A stretch of DNA of 64,000 nucleotides from Caballeronia sp. LZ062 (GTDB lineage: Bacteria > Pseudomonadota > Gammaproteobacteria > Burkholderiales > Burkholderiaceae). The stretch lies in NCBI RefSeq assembly GCF_031450785.1, contig NZ_JARTWB010000003.1:620001-684000 (forward strand), given 5' to 3'. This document shows, in pieces, positions 8,165 to 17,641 of the stretch. The position numbers and the translations under genes are program-made. The notes under the pieces were generated by a model. The model searched no databases. It had not been told where the DNA came from and was given only the letters and a program-made list of their open reading frames with translations. How positions within the stretch are numbered: the stretch's first letter is position 1; every line of letters starts with the position of its first letter.

Positions 8165-9751
8165 TTATCCTTCATTGTTTGTGGGCGTATTGCCGCCGAT
8201 CAGCCGCTCGTAAAGCACGCGATACGCGCCCACCATACGATCCTGCGTGTAGAAGCGTTCCACCCGCGCGATGCCCGCAGCCTGCGCGGCGTGCCAGTTG
8301 TTATCGTCGAGCAGATCGAGCGCGGCGTCCGCGAGCGCGCGCGGATCGGCAATCTGCACGACGCGGCCCGCCGCACCGAGCGCCGCGTCTTCGCCCGGCA
8401 GGCCGTAGATGAGTTGTCGGCAGGAGCCGACATCCGTCGTCACGGAAGGCACGCCCGCCGCGAAGCCTTCGAGCACCACGAGCGGCAACGCCTCGGAGAT
8501 GGAACTGAGCACTAGTACGCCGCATTTCGGCAGTAGTTCCTCGATCTTCTGAAAGCCGAGAAACTTCACCTTGCCTTCCAGCCCGAGACTTTCGACGAGG
8601 CTGCGGCATTCCTTCGCGTATTCGACGTCCTCGTCTTCTGGTCCCGCGATCCACGCTTCGGCGAGCGGTTCCTTGCGCACGACCGTCAGCATCGCGCGAA
8701 TAAAGGTCTTGATGTCCTTGATCGGCACCACGCGACCGATCAGGCAGAGCGTCTTCGGCACGCCGGGCGCGCGCTTTTCGCGCAGCGGCGCGAGTCGCGG
8801 CAGGTTCACGCCGTTCGGAATGCTCGCGGTCTTCTGCGCGGGCGCGCCGTCGGCCACTTGCCGCTGGCGGTTGCCTTCATAGAGCGCGATGATGTCGTCG
8901 GCCGCGTCGTAGCACACGCGCCCGAGCGTTTCGAAGAAGCGCACCCACAGATCGCGAAAGTAGCCGACTTGCGACACGTCGCGCTCGAAGATGCTGCGGT
9001 TATCGCGTATCCACTGGCTCTGGAACAGGTCGATCTTGCGTTCCTTCGTGTAGATGCCGTGCTCCGACACGAGCAGCGGCCGCCCCGTGCGGTAGTGCGC
9101 GAGCGCGCCTAAAAAGCCCGCATATCCGGTGGAAACCGTGTGATAGACGCCCGCATCCGGCAACGTTTCCGCGATGCGCGCGAGCAGCCAAAGCGGCTTG
9201 TGCATCACGCGCACGGTCCAGAAGTAATCGACGAAAGATGGGTCCGTGCAGCGTTCGCGGTACTGCTCCGTCACGTAATTCCATGCCTCTCGCGAGTAAA
9301 GAAATTCGCTCTCCGAAAGACGGCCGTCGGGCGAGAGGTCCTTCAGCATGTCGCGCAGCATGGAGCCTGCGGCTGCGCGCATCGCGGGATTGCGCATGGC
9401 TTCGTGCAACTCCGCGGACTGTGCGAACGCCGCGCGATCGCCGCGACGCTTCGCTACTTCGGGGTTCGCTGCGAAGTCGTACAGGAAGTGATTTTCCTGA
9501 TGCACGACGTTCTCTGGCAACGCATACGAAGCCTTCGGATAGTCCTGCGGGCGGCTGCCGAGGAAACACAACGCGAAGCTCAGATCGGGGAACGCGCGGA
9601 TCATCTGATTGACCCAGCTCGACACGCCGCCGCTCACGTACGGGAACGTGCCTTCGAGCAGCAGCACGACGTCGGCGCGCGACGCCTTGGGCAGCGTCGT
9701 CGTCAACGCGGGCCACGATGTTTGCGGAATATCGGCGATGTTCGCGTTCAT
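8165..9751 (-). CDS. pelF: Pel polysaccharide glycosyltransferase PelF
   Basis: Cytoplasmic GT4-family, GT-B fold glycosyltransferase that polymerises Pel from UDP-activated amino sugars and works with the PelDEG membrane complex. The N-terminal half carries LLEGTFPYVSGGVSSWVNQMI; the nucleotide-binding half carries LCLIGRVVPIKDIKTFIRAM and the GT4 retaining signature SSISEALPLVVLEGFAAGVPSV, with the two acidic residues seven apart. The start ATG at 9751 overlaps the pelE stop codon (TGATG), which argues for translational coupling and excludes the longer upstream frame. At 528 residues it is close to characterised PelF proteins (about 510). Confidence 0.96.
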   Translation of the reverse strand: MNANIADIPQTSWPALTTTLPKASRADVVLLLEGTFPYVSGGVSSWVNQMIRAFPDLSFALCFLGSRPQDYPKASYALPENVVHQENHFLYDFAANPEVAKRRGDRAAFAQSAELHEAMRNPAMRAAAGSMLRDMLKDLSPDGRLSESEFLYSREAWNYVTEQYRERCTDPSFVDYFWTVRVMHKPLWLLARIAETLPDAGVYHTVSTGYAGFLGALAHYRTGRPLLVSEHGIYTKERKIDLFQSQWIRDNRSIFERDVSQVGYFRDLWVRFFETLGRVCYDAADDIIALYEGNRQRQVADGAPAQKTASIPNGVNLPRLAPLREKRAPGVPKTLCLIGRVVPIKDIKTFIRAMLTVVRKEPLAEAWIAGPEDEDVEYAKECRSLVESLGLEGKVKFLGFQKIEELLPKCGVLVLSSISEALPLVVLEGFAAGVPSVTTDVGSCRQLIYGLPGEDAALGAAGRVVQIADPRALADAALDLLDDNNWHAAQAAGIARVERFYTQDRMVGAYRVLYERLIGGNTPTNNEG

Positions 9752-10812
9752 CAGACGCCTTTGCGCAGCGTGGCGAGCGAGCCGCGCCAGTAATCGAGTA
9801 CGGGTTTCATGACGGGCAGGACCGCGGACGGGCTCATCTGTCCGAGAAGCGTTTTGACGCGCGCGAAGTCGCCGCGCAGATACGCGGCCTCGGCAAGGTA
9901 AGGCAGCATGCGGTCGCGGGCGAAGCCGTGCTGAATCGCGCGTTCGAGCAGCGTGTCGGCGGCATCGAGGTCGCCGCGGTCGAGCGCGAGGCGTCCGCGC
10001 ATGCGCCAGAGCGCGGCGTCCGCCGGTTCGATGTCGAGCGCGGCGGCGGCGTAGGCATCGGCCTGTTCGGCCGCGTTGCGATATACGTCGCCCTGCACGA
10101 GATGCGCGTAGATCAGCTCGCCATACAGCTCGGCGAGCGTCTTGTTGACCTGGTAACGCTCGCGCGGCGTGAGCGTCTTGGCGAGGCGCGGCCGCTCGGC
10201 GAGAATGCGCTGCGTGAGGCGCTTTTCCTGGCTGTCGAGCATGCCGTAGGCGAGCAGGCGAATATCGTCGAGCGGATCGGCGAGCATCCCGCGCAACAGC
10301 GGGCTGATGGTATGCGCGGGCATCGACTGCATGGCGAGCAGCGCCGTCATACGCAGCGACGTGGCGGCTTCCGCGTTCTGCAGCTCGGCTTTGAGGCGCG
10401 CGCCGCGTCCGTACGACACATGCGGAATCAGATGCGTCGCGAACTCCGGCTCTTCGATGTACGCGATGCCTTTCGCCGCCACGCGTCGCGGCAATGCCAG
10501 CGCCAGCACCATCGCGCCGACCGAGACGAGCGCGCCGCCGACCGGCACCGCGAAAACGAAGAGCCACAGATAGCAGTAGGCGCCCTTCGCGCGCGTCGAA
10601 CGATAGCGCGCGGGCAGCGTGCGCCAGCAGGCGAATGCGATCAGCGTGGCGGCCACCGCCTGCGCGGCCAGGCACGTGAGCAGCACGCGCGTCGGCGGTC
10701 CCGCGCGCGAGGCGAGCACGAACATGCCGATCTGCGCGGCGACGCCGAGGAGCGCGGCCAGCCACGCCAGCCATGCCGTCGCGCGATGGATCGGGCGCTC
10801 ACTCGTCGGCAT
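9751..10812 (-). CDS. pelE: Pel biosynthesis membrane protein PelE
   Basis: Inner-membrane protein with two N-terminal hydrophobic pairs (about residues 12-56 and 78-108) and a cytoplasmic TPR-like C-terminal half (for example VNKTLAELYGELIYAHLVQGDVYRNAAEQADAYAAAALDIEP and LERAIQHGFARDRMLPYLAEAAYLRGDFARV). In Pseudomonas PelE bridges PelD and PelF/PelG in the synthase complex. The 353-residue length and position between pelD and pelF fit. Start overlaps the end of pelD by 14 nt and the stop overlaps the start of pelF, so translation is probably coupled on both sides. Confidence 0.93.
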   Translation of the reverse strand: MPTSERPIHRATAWLAWLAALLGVAAQIGMFVLASRAGPPTRVLLTCLAAQAVAATLIAFACWRTLPARYRSTRAKGAYCYLWLFVFAVPVGGALVSVGAMVLALALPRRVAAKGIAYIEEPEFATHLIPHVSYGRGARLKAELQNAEAATSLRMTALLAMQSMPAHTISPLLRGMLADPLDDIRLLAYGMLDSQEKRLTQRILAERPRLAKTLTPRERYQVNKTLAELYGELIYAHLVQGDVYRNAAEQADAYAAAALDIEPADAALWRMRGRLALDRGDLDAADTLLERAIQHGFARDRMLPYLAEAAYLRGDFARVKTLLGQMSPSAVLPVMKPVLDYWRGSLATLRKGV

Positions 10813-12250
10813 GGCACAGCCTCAGGAACTGATGCAGCCGTTCGATAGGCGAATCGGCCGACAGACGCATCGAGTGCGTCGCGACGCCCGCCGATTCGAA
10901 GTCCGCGCCGAATTGCGCGCGCAGGTTTTCTTCGATACGCAGCAGATAGCCCGCCACCGCGCTTTCGCCGGAAAGCGGCATCAGCGTGAGCACGACGCGC
11001 TCTGTCGGCGTGACGATGGGCCATTGCGCATCGAGCGAGCGGCGCAGGCGCAGCACGTGTTCATGCAGCGAGACGCCCAGTTCGCTGGCATCGAAAACGA
11101 GCGCCACGAGCGACGATTCCACGCCGGTATCGCGCAAGAGACGCACGAGGCGCGCGTAGTCCAGCGCGAAGTCGTAGGGACAGCGCGGGAACGCCTGCAA
11201 CACCGAACGGCTGATGTCCGCGTGACGCACGCTGTCCGCGTAGTAGCCGGCGAGCACGAGCAGGAACTGGAGGTTGTCGCGCGTCATCGCGAGAAACGGC
11301 ATGCGCTCGACGACGAGCAGCGCGACGTGCCGCCCGCCCGCATCGAGCAGCGGCGCGACCGCGCGGTACCGCGTTTTTGCCTCCGCGCCCGTCGCTGCGT
11401 CCGACACCGCGCTCGATTCCGGATGCGTGAGCGCCAGCGTTTCGCGCGCCTCGGTGACGAGCGGATCGGCCGTATCGAGCGTGAACGGCTCGCCGACGCT
11501 CGCGACGGGCGTCGTCTGCACCGTGTTGCCGCTCCACGCGAAGAGGCTCGCGGTTTCGAGCTGGCACGCCTGCGCCGCCGTCTTCAGGAAGCGCGCGGCG
11601 CCGATGAGCGGGCCGTCGTCCTCGTCGTTGAGCGCGAGGGTGCGAAGGCGGGCGAGCGAATCGCGCAGCGTCGCCGGGCGCGCGAGCACGTCCTGTTCGA
11701 GCCGCTCATGCGACAGGCGCAGCAGGAACTGGTTCTTCGTGAGAATCGAGAGCCGTTCCGCGAGATAGTCGTTGGCGATGCGCGCCTGCCGCTGCCGGCC
11801 GATCCAGATATCGCCGAACTGCCCGCATAAGAGCGTCAGCACGAATCCGCCGAAGAAGAAGCTGCCGGGAAACGATGTATGCGCGGCATGCGTGTTCGGC
11901 GCGTACCAGGCGAGGAGCAGCAACAGCGCGCTCGCCATGCCCGCGAGCGTGCCGTAGCGCAGCGCGAAGACGACCGGCACGAGCCACACCCAGCCGAAGC
12001 CCGTGCGCAGGAGCAGCGGATCGGCGGGATCGACGAGCCACGCGATGCCCGTCATCACGAGGGTCGCGACGGCGGCTTCCATCGCGATGAACGCGGCGCG
12101 CCTGCCCGAGATGCCCGAAGGCGCGAACACGCGCGCCCACGGCATGTCGCGCGCGACGGACTGGCCGCTTTGCGCCTCGCGCTGCCGCCGGGGGCGGGCC
12201 GCGCCGCCGGCTTTGGCCGATGCCTGCGATTTGCCGTCCACGGTTCCCAT
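10799..12250 (-). CDS. pelD: Cyclic-di-GMP receptor PelD
   Basis: Inner-membrane c-di-GMP effector that activates Pel production post-translationally. Four hydrophobic segments occupy about residues 52-73, 83-97, 101-116 and 129-145, followed by a GAF domain and a degenerate GGDEF domain, as in PelD from Pseudomonas. The inhibitory-site-type motif RxxD is present as RSLD at residues 404-407, with another Arg at 438, at the spacing expected for the known c-di-GMP-binding Arg/Asp/Arg set; the catalytic GGDEF signature is absent. This predicts c-di-GMP control of the operon product. The basic, Gln/Arg-rich N-terminus is poorly conserved. It follows pelC by 4 nt. Confidence 0.95.
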   Translation of the reverse strand: MGTVDGKSQASAKAGGAARPRRQREAQSGQSVARDMPWARVFAPSGISGRRAAFIAMEAAVATLVMTGIAWLVDPADPLLLRTGFGWVWLVPVVFALRYGTLAGMASALLLLLAWYAPNTHAAHTSFPGSFFFGGFVLTLLCGQFGDIWIGRQRQARIANDYLAERLSILTKNQFLLRLSHERLEQDVLARPATLRDSLARLRTLALNDEDDGPLIGAARFLKTAAQACQLETASLFAWSGNTVQTTPVASVGEPFTLDTADPLVTEARETLALTHPESSAVSDAATGAEAKTRYRAVAPLLDAGGRHVALLVVERMPFLAMTRDNLQFLLVLAGYYADSVRHADISRSVLQAFPRCPYDFALDYARLVRLLRDTGVESSLVALVFDASELGVSLHEHVLRLRRSLDAQWPIVTPTERVVLTLMPLSGESAVAGYLLRIEENLRAQFGADFESAGVATHSMRLSADSPIERLHQFLRLCHADE

Positions 12251-12254
12251 CGCG

Positions 12255-12800
12255 TTACTTCGTCAGCGAGCCGAGCAGCTCTTTTTCCAGTTTCTGCGCC
12301 ACGCCCGACAGCGCGTCGCGGCTCCATCCGGTGCGGCTGCCCGCCGCGCTCCAGACGACCTTGCCGCTCGCGACATCCACGACATCGAAGGTGAGGCCGA
12401 CAGCCGGCTCGCCATCCACGCCGACCTTGTAGCGCCATTCCGTCACCGTGCCCGTCAGCGCGTAGCGGATATTCTGCGAGCGCGCCCACGCGAGCGCCTT
12501 CGTGTTGATGTCGGGCTTCGCGGTGTCGAAGAGCGTTTCCTCGTCGCCGCTGTCGGGATAGCGCGTGAGCGCCACGCCGCCCGATGCCACGAGACTCTGC
12601 GCGATGGCCGACGCACGCAAGCCCGCCTGCGGCGTTTCGGTGCGGTTGGTGATCGGCAGCACGGTCCAGCTCGCGTTTTTGTCGAGCGCCGCGCTCGCGG
12701 TGTCGCTGCGATCCACCACCGCGCACGCGTTCAGCGTGAGCGCGATGCACACGCTGCCGAAGAGGCCCGCCCATCGTTCGTATTGTCGTGTCGTTCTCAT
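12255..12800 (-). CDS. pelC: Outer-membrane-associated lipoprotein PelC
   Basis: Lipoprotein of 181 residues. The signal ends in a lipobox (VCIALTLNAC, Cys near residue 26). The mature domain has the PelC pattern ITNRTETPQAGLRASAIAQSL, IRYALTGTVTEWRYKVGVDGEPAVGLTFDVVDVASGKVVW. PelC forms a dodecameric ring on the periplasmic side of the outer membrane that funnels Pel towards the PelB pore. The gene lies 47 nt after pelB and 4 nt before pelD, in the normal pel order. Confidence 0.95.
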   Translation of the reverse strand: MRTTRQYERWAGLFGSVCIALTLNACAVVDRSDTASAALDKNASWTVLPITNRTETPQAGLRASAIAQSLVASGGVALTRYPDSGDEETLFDTAKPDINTKALAWARSQNIRYALTGTVTEWRYKVGVDGEPAVGLTFDVVDVASGKVVWSAAGSRTGWSRDALSGVAQKLEKELLGSLTK

Positions 12801-12847
12801 GTGTGCTCCGCTTGCTTCGTTTTTCGATGCCCGTGACGCTACCGCGG

Positions 12848-15800
12848 CTAATACAGCCAGCGATAGCGCACGCCGTACTCCGTGAAAGCCTGCGTGCGGC
12901 CGGACGTGACGCCGGCGTGCTCGTAGTACATGGTCGCCTGATCGTTGCCGAAGACGCTGCCCGCAAGTCCCACGCGCACCTGCGCCGTCCAGCCCGCGTT
13001 CGAATCGTGCATCGGCCCGGCGGCGAAGAAGGGCCGCCAGGCGCGCGTGTAGCCCTCTTCCAGATCGTCGCCGAACGAGAAGAGGAGGCCTTCCTGCGTG
13101 AAGGTCTGCGGCATGAACTGCTGCGCGGTGAGCGGCACGCCCCCAGGCAGGAGGCGCGCGAGCTGCCCGCCGGGATTGCCCGACGCGCTGTACTGCCCGT
13201 GCGTGAACACCGCGCGGACGGTGTAGTCCGGATACTCGGCGCGCAGCTTGTAGCCCGCGTTGAAATCCGCGACGGTGCCGGTGCCCAAAAACGACTTGTC
13301 CTGTCCGTAGAAGCGCGCGTATTCGACGCGGCCGCCGACGAACACATGCGTGTCCGGCCGGTAATTGACGCCCACGCTCGCCAGATGCTTCACGCCGCCG
13401 ACGATCAACTGGCTCGTTTCGGTCGCCATCTGATTGAAGCCGAGCGCGTAGTTGAAGCTAAGGCTTTGCTGCTCGAAGAGCGTTCCGTCGAGGCGGAACG
13501 TGGTGAAGTCGTCGAGCGCGTTGCGCCGGCCGACTCGCACGCGCTCGGTGTCGTCGAGGCCGAGATGCCGCCACGCGATCGACAACTGGCGGTCGTGCCC
13601 CGGCACGTTCGGCAAAGACGCGGAGCCGTGCTGGTTGCGTTCGGCGTAGTCCAGCATGAGCGATTGCGTCGGCGACAGCCGCAAGCCCGCGCCGATGCCC
13701 GCCTCCGTGTACGACAACCCGCCTTGGTCCACCACGCGGAAACGCGGCGCGATGGCCTGCGCGTTGCGCAGCAACTGTTCGCGCAGTATCTGATTGACGA
13801 TTTCGTCGTCGGGCAGGGCGAACTGCTGCTCGTAGGCGTGCGTTTGCACCTCGCCGAAGCGCCCGGTCGCGGCTTCGGCGTCGAGGCGGTTCTGGCGCGG
13901 AATCCAGTCGGCTTCCGTATCGAGCAAGCGGTTGAGCGTCGCCCGGTCGTGTTCCGCGAGCGCGATGGTCACTTCCGCATACACGGGACGCGTCGCGCTA
14001 TCGATGTATTGGCGCAGCAGCCACAGGCTTTCGGCGTCGTAGGCGTCGTGCGATTGCAGCCAGCCGAGCGCCGCCTCGCGCGCCACGGCCGAATACACGC
14101 GCTGCCGCTTCTCTTCGCGATGCGCGACGTTTCGTATCGCTTCGTCGGTCGAGGCGAAGGGCGGCTGCACGGGTTCGTCGCCTGCATCGTCGCTTCGGTC
14201 GGCGCGCAGCAGTTCGATCAGCACTTCGCGCGATGCGTCGCCGCCCGCGAACTGGTCCGTGAGCCCGACCATGCGCGCGCGCAGGTCTTCGCGCTGCTCG
14301 TCGTCGAGACCGGACGGCAGCGCGCCCGCCGCACGCAACGTCATCTGCTTTCGCCACACGGCGTTGCGCACCCGCCAGGCTTCGTCGATGCGGCCGTTCA
14401 ATTCCAGCGCGTCCGCGTAGCCCAGCGCCCAGAGCGGATCGTCGCGGCGGAAAGTGGCTTCCTTGTGCATCATGTGCAGCGCGCCCCGCGCGTCGCTCAA
14501 GCGCAGATACGCCGCCGCATACGGCGCCCACAGCGTGCTGTCGTGTTCGGCGTCGCGGCTGTAGCGGGCGAGGGCGGCACGCAGTTCGGCGTTGCTGCCG
14601 CGTTCGTTGAGCGCCCAGATGAGCGCGGCGCGCGCTTCGTCGTCGCCCGGAGAAAGGGCGGCGGCCGCGCGCGTGTCGGCGAGCGCGCCGTCCGGGTCGC
14701 CCGCGCGCCGCAGATGTTGCGCGCGCGCGAGCAAAAAGCGCGGCGACTGTTCGGCTGCGGCGAGGGAAGCCGGATCGAGCGAGGCGAGCATCGCGCGGAT
14801 ACGGCCGGTCGCCCGCGCGCGAAGATAGTCGTAGACGGCGAGTTCGAGCAGGCGCTCGTCGCCCGTCTTGCGATACGCGAATTCCGCCATACGGCCCGCT
14901 TCGAGCGGCTGATTGTCGTAGAGCGAGACCATCGCGGAGAGATCGTCGGGCGTCGCCACGCCCGCTTGCACGAGCTTGCCGTAGCCCGCGCGCGCCTTGC
15001 TTTCCTGCTGATCGACGGTTGCGAGCATCGCGTAGAAACGCCAGAAGTCGGCGTCGGATGCGGCCGCGCGGCTCTTCGCGGAATCGAGCACGGCGAGTGA
15101 GCGGTCGAAGCGCGTGCGCGTGTAGTACATCAGGCTCAGCTTGAGCGCGTAGGCGGGATCGGGACCGAACTCGCGCATCAGACGCTCGTACGTTTCGATG
15201 GCGAGGTCGTCGTCGCCCTTGCGTTCGGCGAGTCGCGCGTAGCGTTCCAGCACCGGCCGGCGATACGCACGGTCCGCACCGTTCGCGCGGGCTTGCAAGA
15301 AGCGCAGCGCGGCGTCCGGGTCGGCCTGCGCTTCGTAGGCGCTCACCACGCGGTCGAGCTGCTTCATGTCGCCCGGCGCGCGGTCCGATTCGTGGATGGC
15401 GGCGGCGAGCATCGCGTCGTTGTCGCCGAGCGCGGGCGCAAGGCGTTCGACCTGCTTCCAGTCGCGTTCGTCGTTGCGCGTGCGAGCGAGCGCGAGATAG
15501 CTGGCGAGCGCGACATCGGGCGCGTGGTTCCATTCGGCGACCTGAGCGAGCCGCTCGCGCCATTCGGTCGATGACGGATCGCGCGTCACCGCTTCCTGCG
15601 CGACGCGCTGCGCGCGCGCGAGATCCCCGTTGGCGAGAAAGACCTTGAAGCCGAGTTCGTAGTCCGACGCTTCGATGGGCGCCGACGGTTCCTGATCCGC
15701 GATGCGGCGGATCGCGAAGCCGTCGCGAGCGCGGAAGACTGCGTGCATGGGATGCGCGGTGCCGGTCATGCAGGTTCGCGTGCAGAGGAGCGGGGAGTGG

Positions 15801-17641
15801 GAAGGGGCGTTGGCGGAGGTCACTGCATGCATCGCGTCTCGCGGATTCAGCGCGTTGCTCACGCTTACCGGGCGCACCGCGCCTACGGCTTTAGTCGCGA
15901 TCGGCATGTTCGCAACGTTCGCCGCGTTCGCAAGGCTTGCCGTTTTCGCCACGTTGGTCACTGCTACCGGGCTTACCGCGCCCACAACCTTCACCGCGCT
16001 CACGGCCTCCGCCGCGTTCCCCGCGCCCGGCACGTTAGAAATCTTCGTCGCGTTCGTCGCGTTCGCAACGCTCGCCCTTTTCGCCACGTTGGTCACCGGT
16101 ACCGGGCTTATTGCGCCGATAACCTTCACTGCGCTCACGGCCTCCGCCGCGTTCGCCGCGCCCGGCACGTTAGCAGCCTTCGCCGGGTTCGCAACCTTCG
16201 TCGGGTTCGTCGGGTTCGCCGCGTTCGCGACGCTTGCCCTTTTCGCCAAGTTGGTGACCAATATCGGGCTTACCGCGCCGACGAGCTTCACTGCGCTCAC
16301 GGCCTTCACCGCGTGCGCCGCGCCCAGGACGTTATTAATCTTCGCCGCGCTTGCAACGTTCGTTGCGTTCTCCGCCTTCGCAACGCTTGCCCTTCTCGCC
16401 ACGTTGGTCACCGCTACCGGGCTTACCGCACCGACAAGCGTCACTGCGCTCACGGGCTGCACCGCGTTCCCCACGCTCGGCACATTAGAAATCTTCGTCG
16501 CGTTCGCAACGCTCGCCGTTTTCGCCACGTTGGTCACCGGTACCGGGCTTACGGCGCCGACAACCTTCACTGCGCTCACGGCCTCCAGCGCCTGCGCCGC
16601 GCCCGGCACGTTAGCAATATTGGTCGGGTTCGCCGCGGTGATCACGCTCGCCACGCTCATCCCGCTCCCCACGTCCTCCCGCTCCACCGCCTTCGCCGCG
16701 ACACCGCCCGATGCCACCGCATCCCGCGCCCGGCTCCACGCCGCGAGCCTCGGCGCACCGTCGCGCCGCTCGCGCGACGACATGTCGAGCAGACGCCGCG
16801 CGTATCGGTCGGCGATATCCGGGCGGCCCGCCGCGAGCGCGAGCCGCGTCAGATAGCGCAGCGTCTCGCGGTCACGGGCAAGCGAGCCGACGTGCGCGTC
16901 GGCGGCGGCGAGGGCATCGGCGGAACGGTCGCCCGATTGCAACGCCTGCAACGCCGACAGGAAGAGCCGCCGCTCGTCGTCGCGCGTGGCGGCATGCGTC
17001 TGCGCCGCGAAGAACGCATCGGCGGCACCGGCATAGTCGCCCGCGGCGAGCTTGAGGCTCGCGGCCTGCCCGAGCCAGCGCGACGCCTGCGCCGGCTCCG
17101 TTTGTGCGAGCCGCTCGTAGTAACGGCCGGCGAGCGCGCTATCGTTCAACGCACGCGCCTTCGCCGCGAACGTTTCGAGTTGCGCCGCATCCCACGGCTT
17201 GTCGAGCGCGTCGGCGAGCAAGGCGTCGAGTTCCTCGAGCCTTGCCGCGCGCGCCGGATCGCCGGGCTTCAGCGCATACGCCTGCATTTCGGCGAGGCCG
17301 ATGCGCGTGCGCAACGCGCTGAGTTGCGCTTGCGGATCGGGCGAAACGGACAGGCGCGCGAGCATCTTCTGTGCATCCGCGATGCGCTGCGCCTTCAGAT
17401 ACTCCTGGGTCAGCTCGGTCAGCACTTCGGCGTTGTTCGGCTCGATGCGCAGCCACGCTTCGAGATAGGCGACGGTCAGCGTATCCACCTGACTGCCTTC
17501 GAGCAGCCGCTCTTCGAGCCGCTCGCGCGGATACGCGAGCACGAGCATGAGCGCGACCAGCAGCCCGAAAGCCGCGACGACGAAGGGCGAGAAGAGCCGC
17601 TGGCGCTCAGGTTGCGCAGACGACATCGACATGGACGGCAT
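12848..17641 (-). CDS. pelB: Pel export protein PelB (TPR scaffold plus outer-membrane barrel), with expanded repeat linker
   Basis: Very large PelB of 1597 residues; the well-studied Pseudomonas protein is about 1190. An N-terminal membrane anchor lies at about residues 19-36, followed by TPR repeats (residues 50-300 and about 640-1270) and a C-terminal beta-barrel ending in an aromatic-rich strand (GVRYRWLY) typical of outer-membrane porins. The TPR scaffold binds PelA and guides Pel to the pore. Residues about 320-600 are a low-complexity Ala/Val/Asn/Thr/Ser insertion encoded by a tandem repeat (described separately) that splits the TPR region. The start overlaps the end of pelA by 35 nt; nearby ATGs at 17632 and 17626 are alternatives. 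The call is firm; whether the insertion is folded is unknown. Confidence 0.95.
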   Translation of the reverse strand: MPSMSMSSAQPERQRLFSPFVVAAFGLLVALMLVLAYPRERLEERLLEGSQVDTLTVAYLEAWLRIEPNNAEVLTELTQEYLKAQRIADAQKMLARLSVSPDPQAQLSALRTRIGLAEMQAYALKPGDPARAARLEELDALLADALDKPWDAAQLETFAAKARALNDSALAGRYYERLAQTEPAQASRWLGQAASLKLAAGDYAGAADAFFAAQTHAATRDDERRLFLSALQALQSGDRSADALAAADAHVGSLARDRETLRYLTRLALAAGRPDIADRYARRLLDMSSRERRDGAPRLAAWSRARDAVASGGVAAKAVEREDVGSGMSVASVITAANPTNIANVPGAAQALEAVSAVKVVGAVSPVPVTNVAKTASVANATKISNVPSVGNAVQPVSAVTLVGAVSPVAVTNVARRASVAKAENATNVASAAKINNVLGAAHAVKAVSAVKLVGAVSPILVTNLAKRASVANAANPTNPTKVANPAKAANVPGAANAAEAVSAVKVIGAISPVPVTNVAKRASVANATNATKISNVPGAGNAAEAVSAVKVVGAVSPVAVTNVAKTASLANAANVANMPIATKAVGAVRPVSVSNALNPRDAMHAVTSANAPSHSPLLCTRTCMTGTAHPMHAVFRARDGFAIRRIADQEPSAPIEASDYELGFKVFLANGDLARAQRVAQEAVTRDPSSTEWRERLAQVAEWNHAPDVALASYLALARTRNDERDWKQVERLAPALGDNDAMLAAAIHESDRAPGDMKQLDRVVSAYEAQADPDAALRFLQARANGADRAYRRPVLERYARLAERKGDDDLAIETYERLMREFGPDPAYALKLSLMYYTRTRFDRSLAVLDSAKSRAAASDADFWRFYAMLATVDQQESKARAGYGKLVQAGVATPDDLSAMVSLYDNQPLEAGRMAEFAYRKTGDERLLELAVYDYLRARATGRIRAMLASLDPASLAAAEQSPRFLLARAQHLRRAGDPDGALADTRAAAALSPGDDEARAALIWALNERGSNAELRAALARYSRDAEHDSTLWAPYAAAYLRLSDARGALHMMHKEATFRRDDPLWALGYADALELNGRIDEAWRVRNAVWRKQMTLRAAGALPSGLDDEQREDLRARMVGLTDQFAGGDASREVLIELLRADRSDDAGDEPVQPPFASTDEAIRNVAHREEKRQRVYSAVAREAALGWLQSHDAYDAESLWLLRQYIDSATRPVYAEVTIALAEHDRATLNRLLDTEADWIPRQNRLDAEAATGRFGEVQTHAYEQQFALPDDEIVNQILREQLLRNAQAIAPRFRVVDQGGLSYTEAGIGAGLRLSPTQSLMLDYAERNQHGSASLPNVPGHDRQLSIAWRHLGLDDTERVRVGRRNALDDFTTFRLDGTLFEQQSLSFNYALGFNQMATETSQLIVGGVKHLASVGVNYRPDTHVFVGGRVEYARFYGQDKSFLGTGTVADFNAGYKLRAEYPDYTVRAVFTHGQYSASGNPGGQLARLLPGGVPLTAQQFMPQTFTQEGLLFSFGDDLEEGYTRAWRPFFAAGPMHDSNAGWTAQVRVGLAGSVFGNDQATMYYEHAGVTSGRTQAFTEYGVRYRWLY
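15850..16660 (-). repeat. In-frame minisatellite inside pelB with 9-bp modular period
   Basis: Five clear higher-order units plus one degenerate unit. Each unit encodes a variant of SAVKVVGAVSPVPVTNVAK followed by a variable run of Asn/Ala/Thr/Val/Lys. On the plus strand the conserved anchor (ACCGGGCTTACCGCGCC and variants) has its GGG at 15870, 15969, 16104, 16266, 16419 and 16545. The intervals are 99, 135, 162, 153 and 126 bp, every one a multiple of 9, so length differences come from gain or loss of 9-bp (three-codon) submodules such as TTCGCCGCG and TTCGCAACG. The reading frame is kept throughout. Confidence 0.9.

Noticed and set aside
12788..15100. Very long open frame (770 residues) on the plus strand opposite pelB
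   Set aside because: Amino-acid content is Arg/Ala-skewed with no recognisable motif and it is the antisense shadow of the TPR region of pelB, an effect of high GC.
15850..16660. Repeat array considered as a CRISPR
   Set aside because: Units vary by multiples of 9 bp, there are no distinct spacers, and the array lies in frame inside pelB with its protein sequence repeating.
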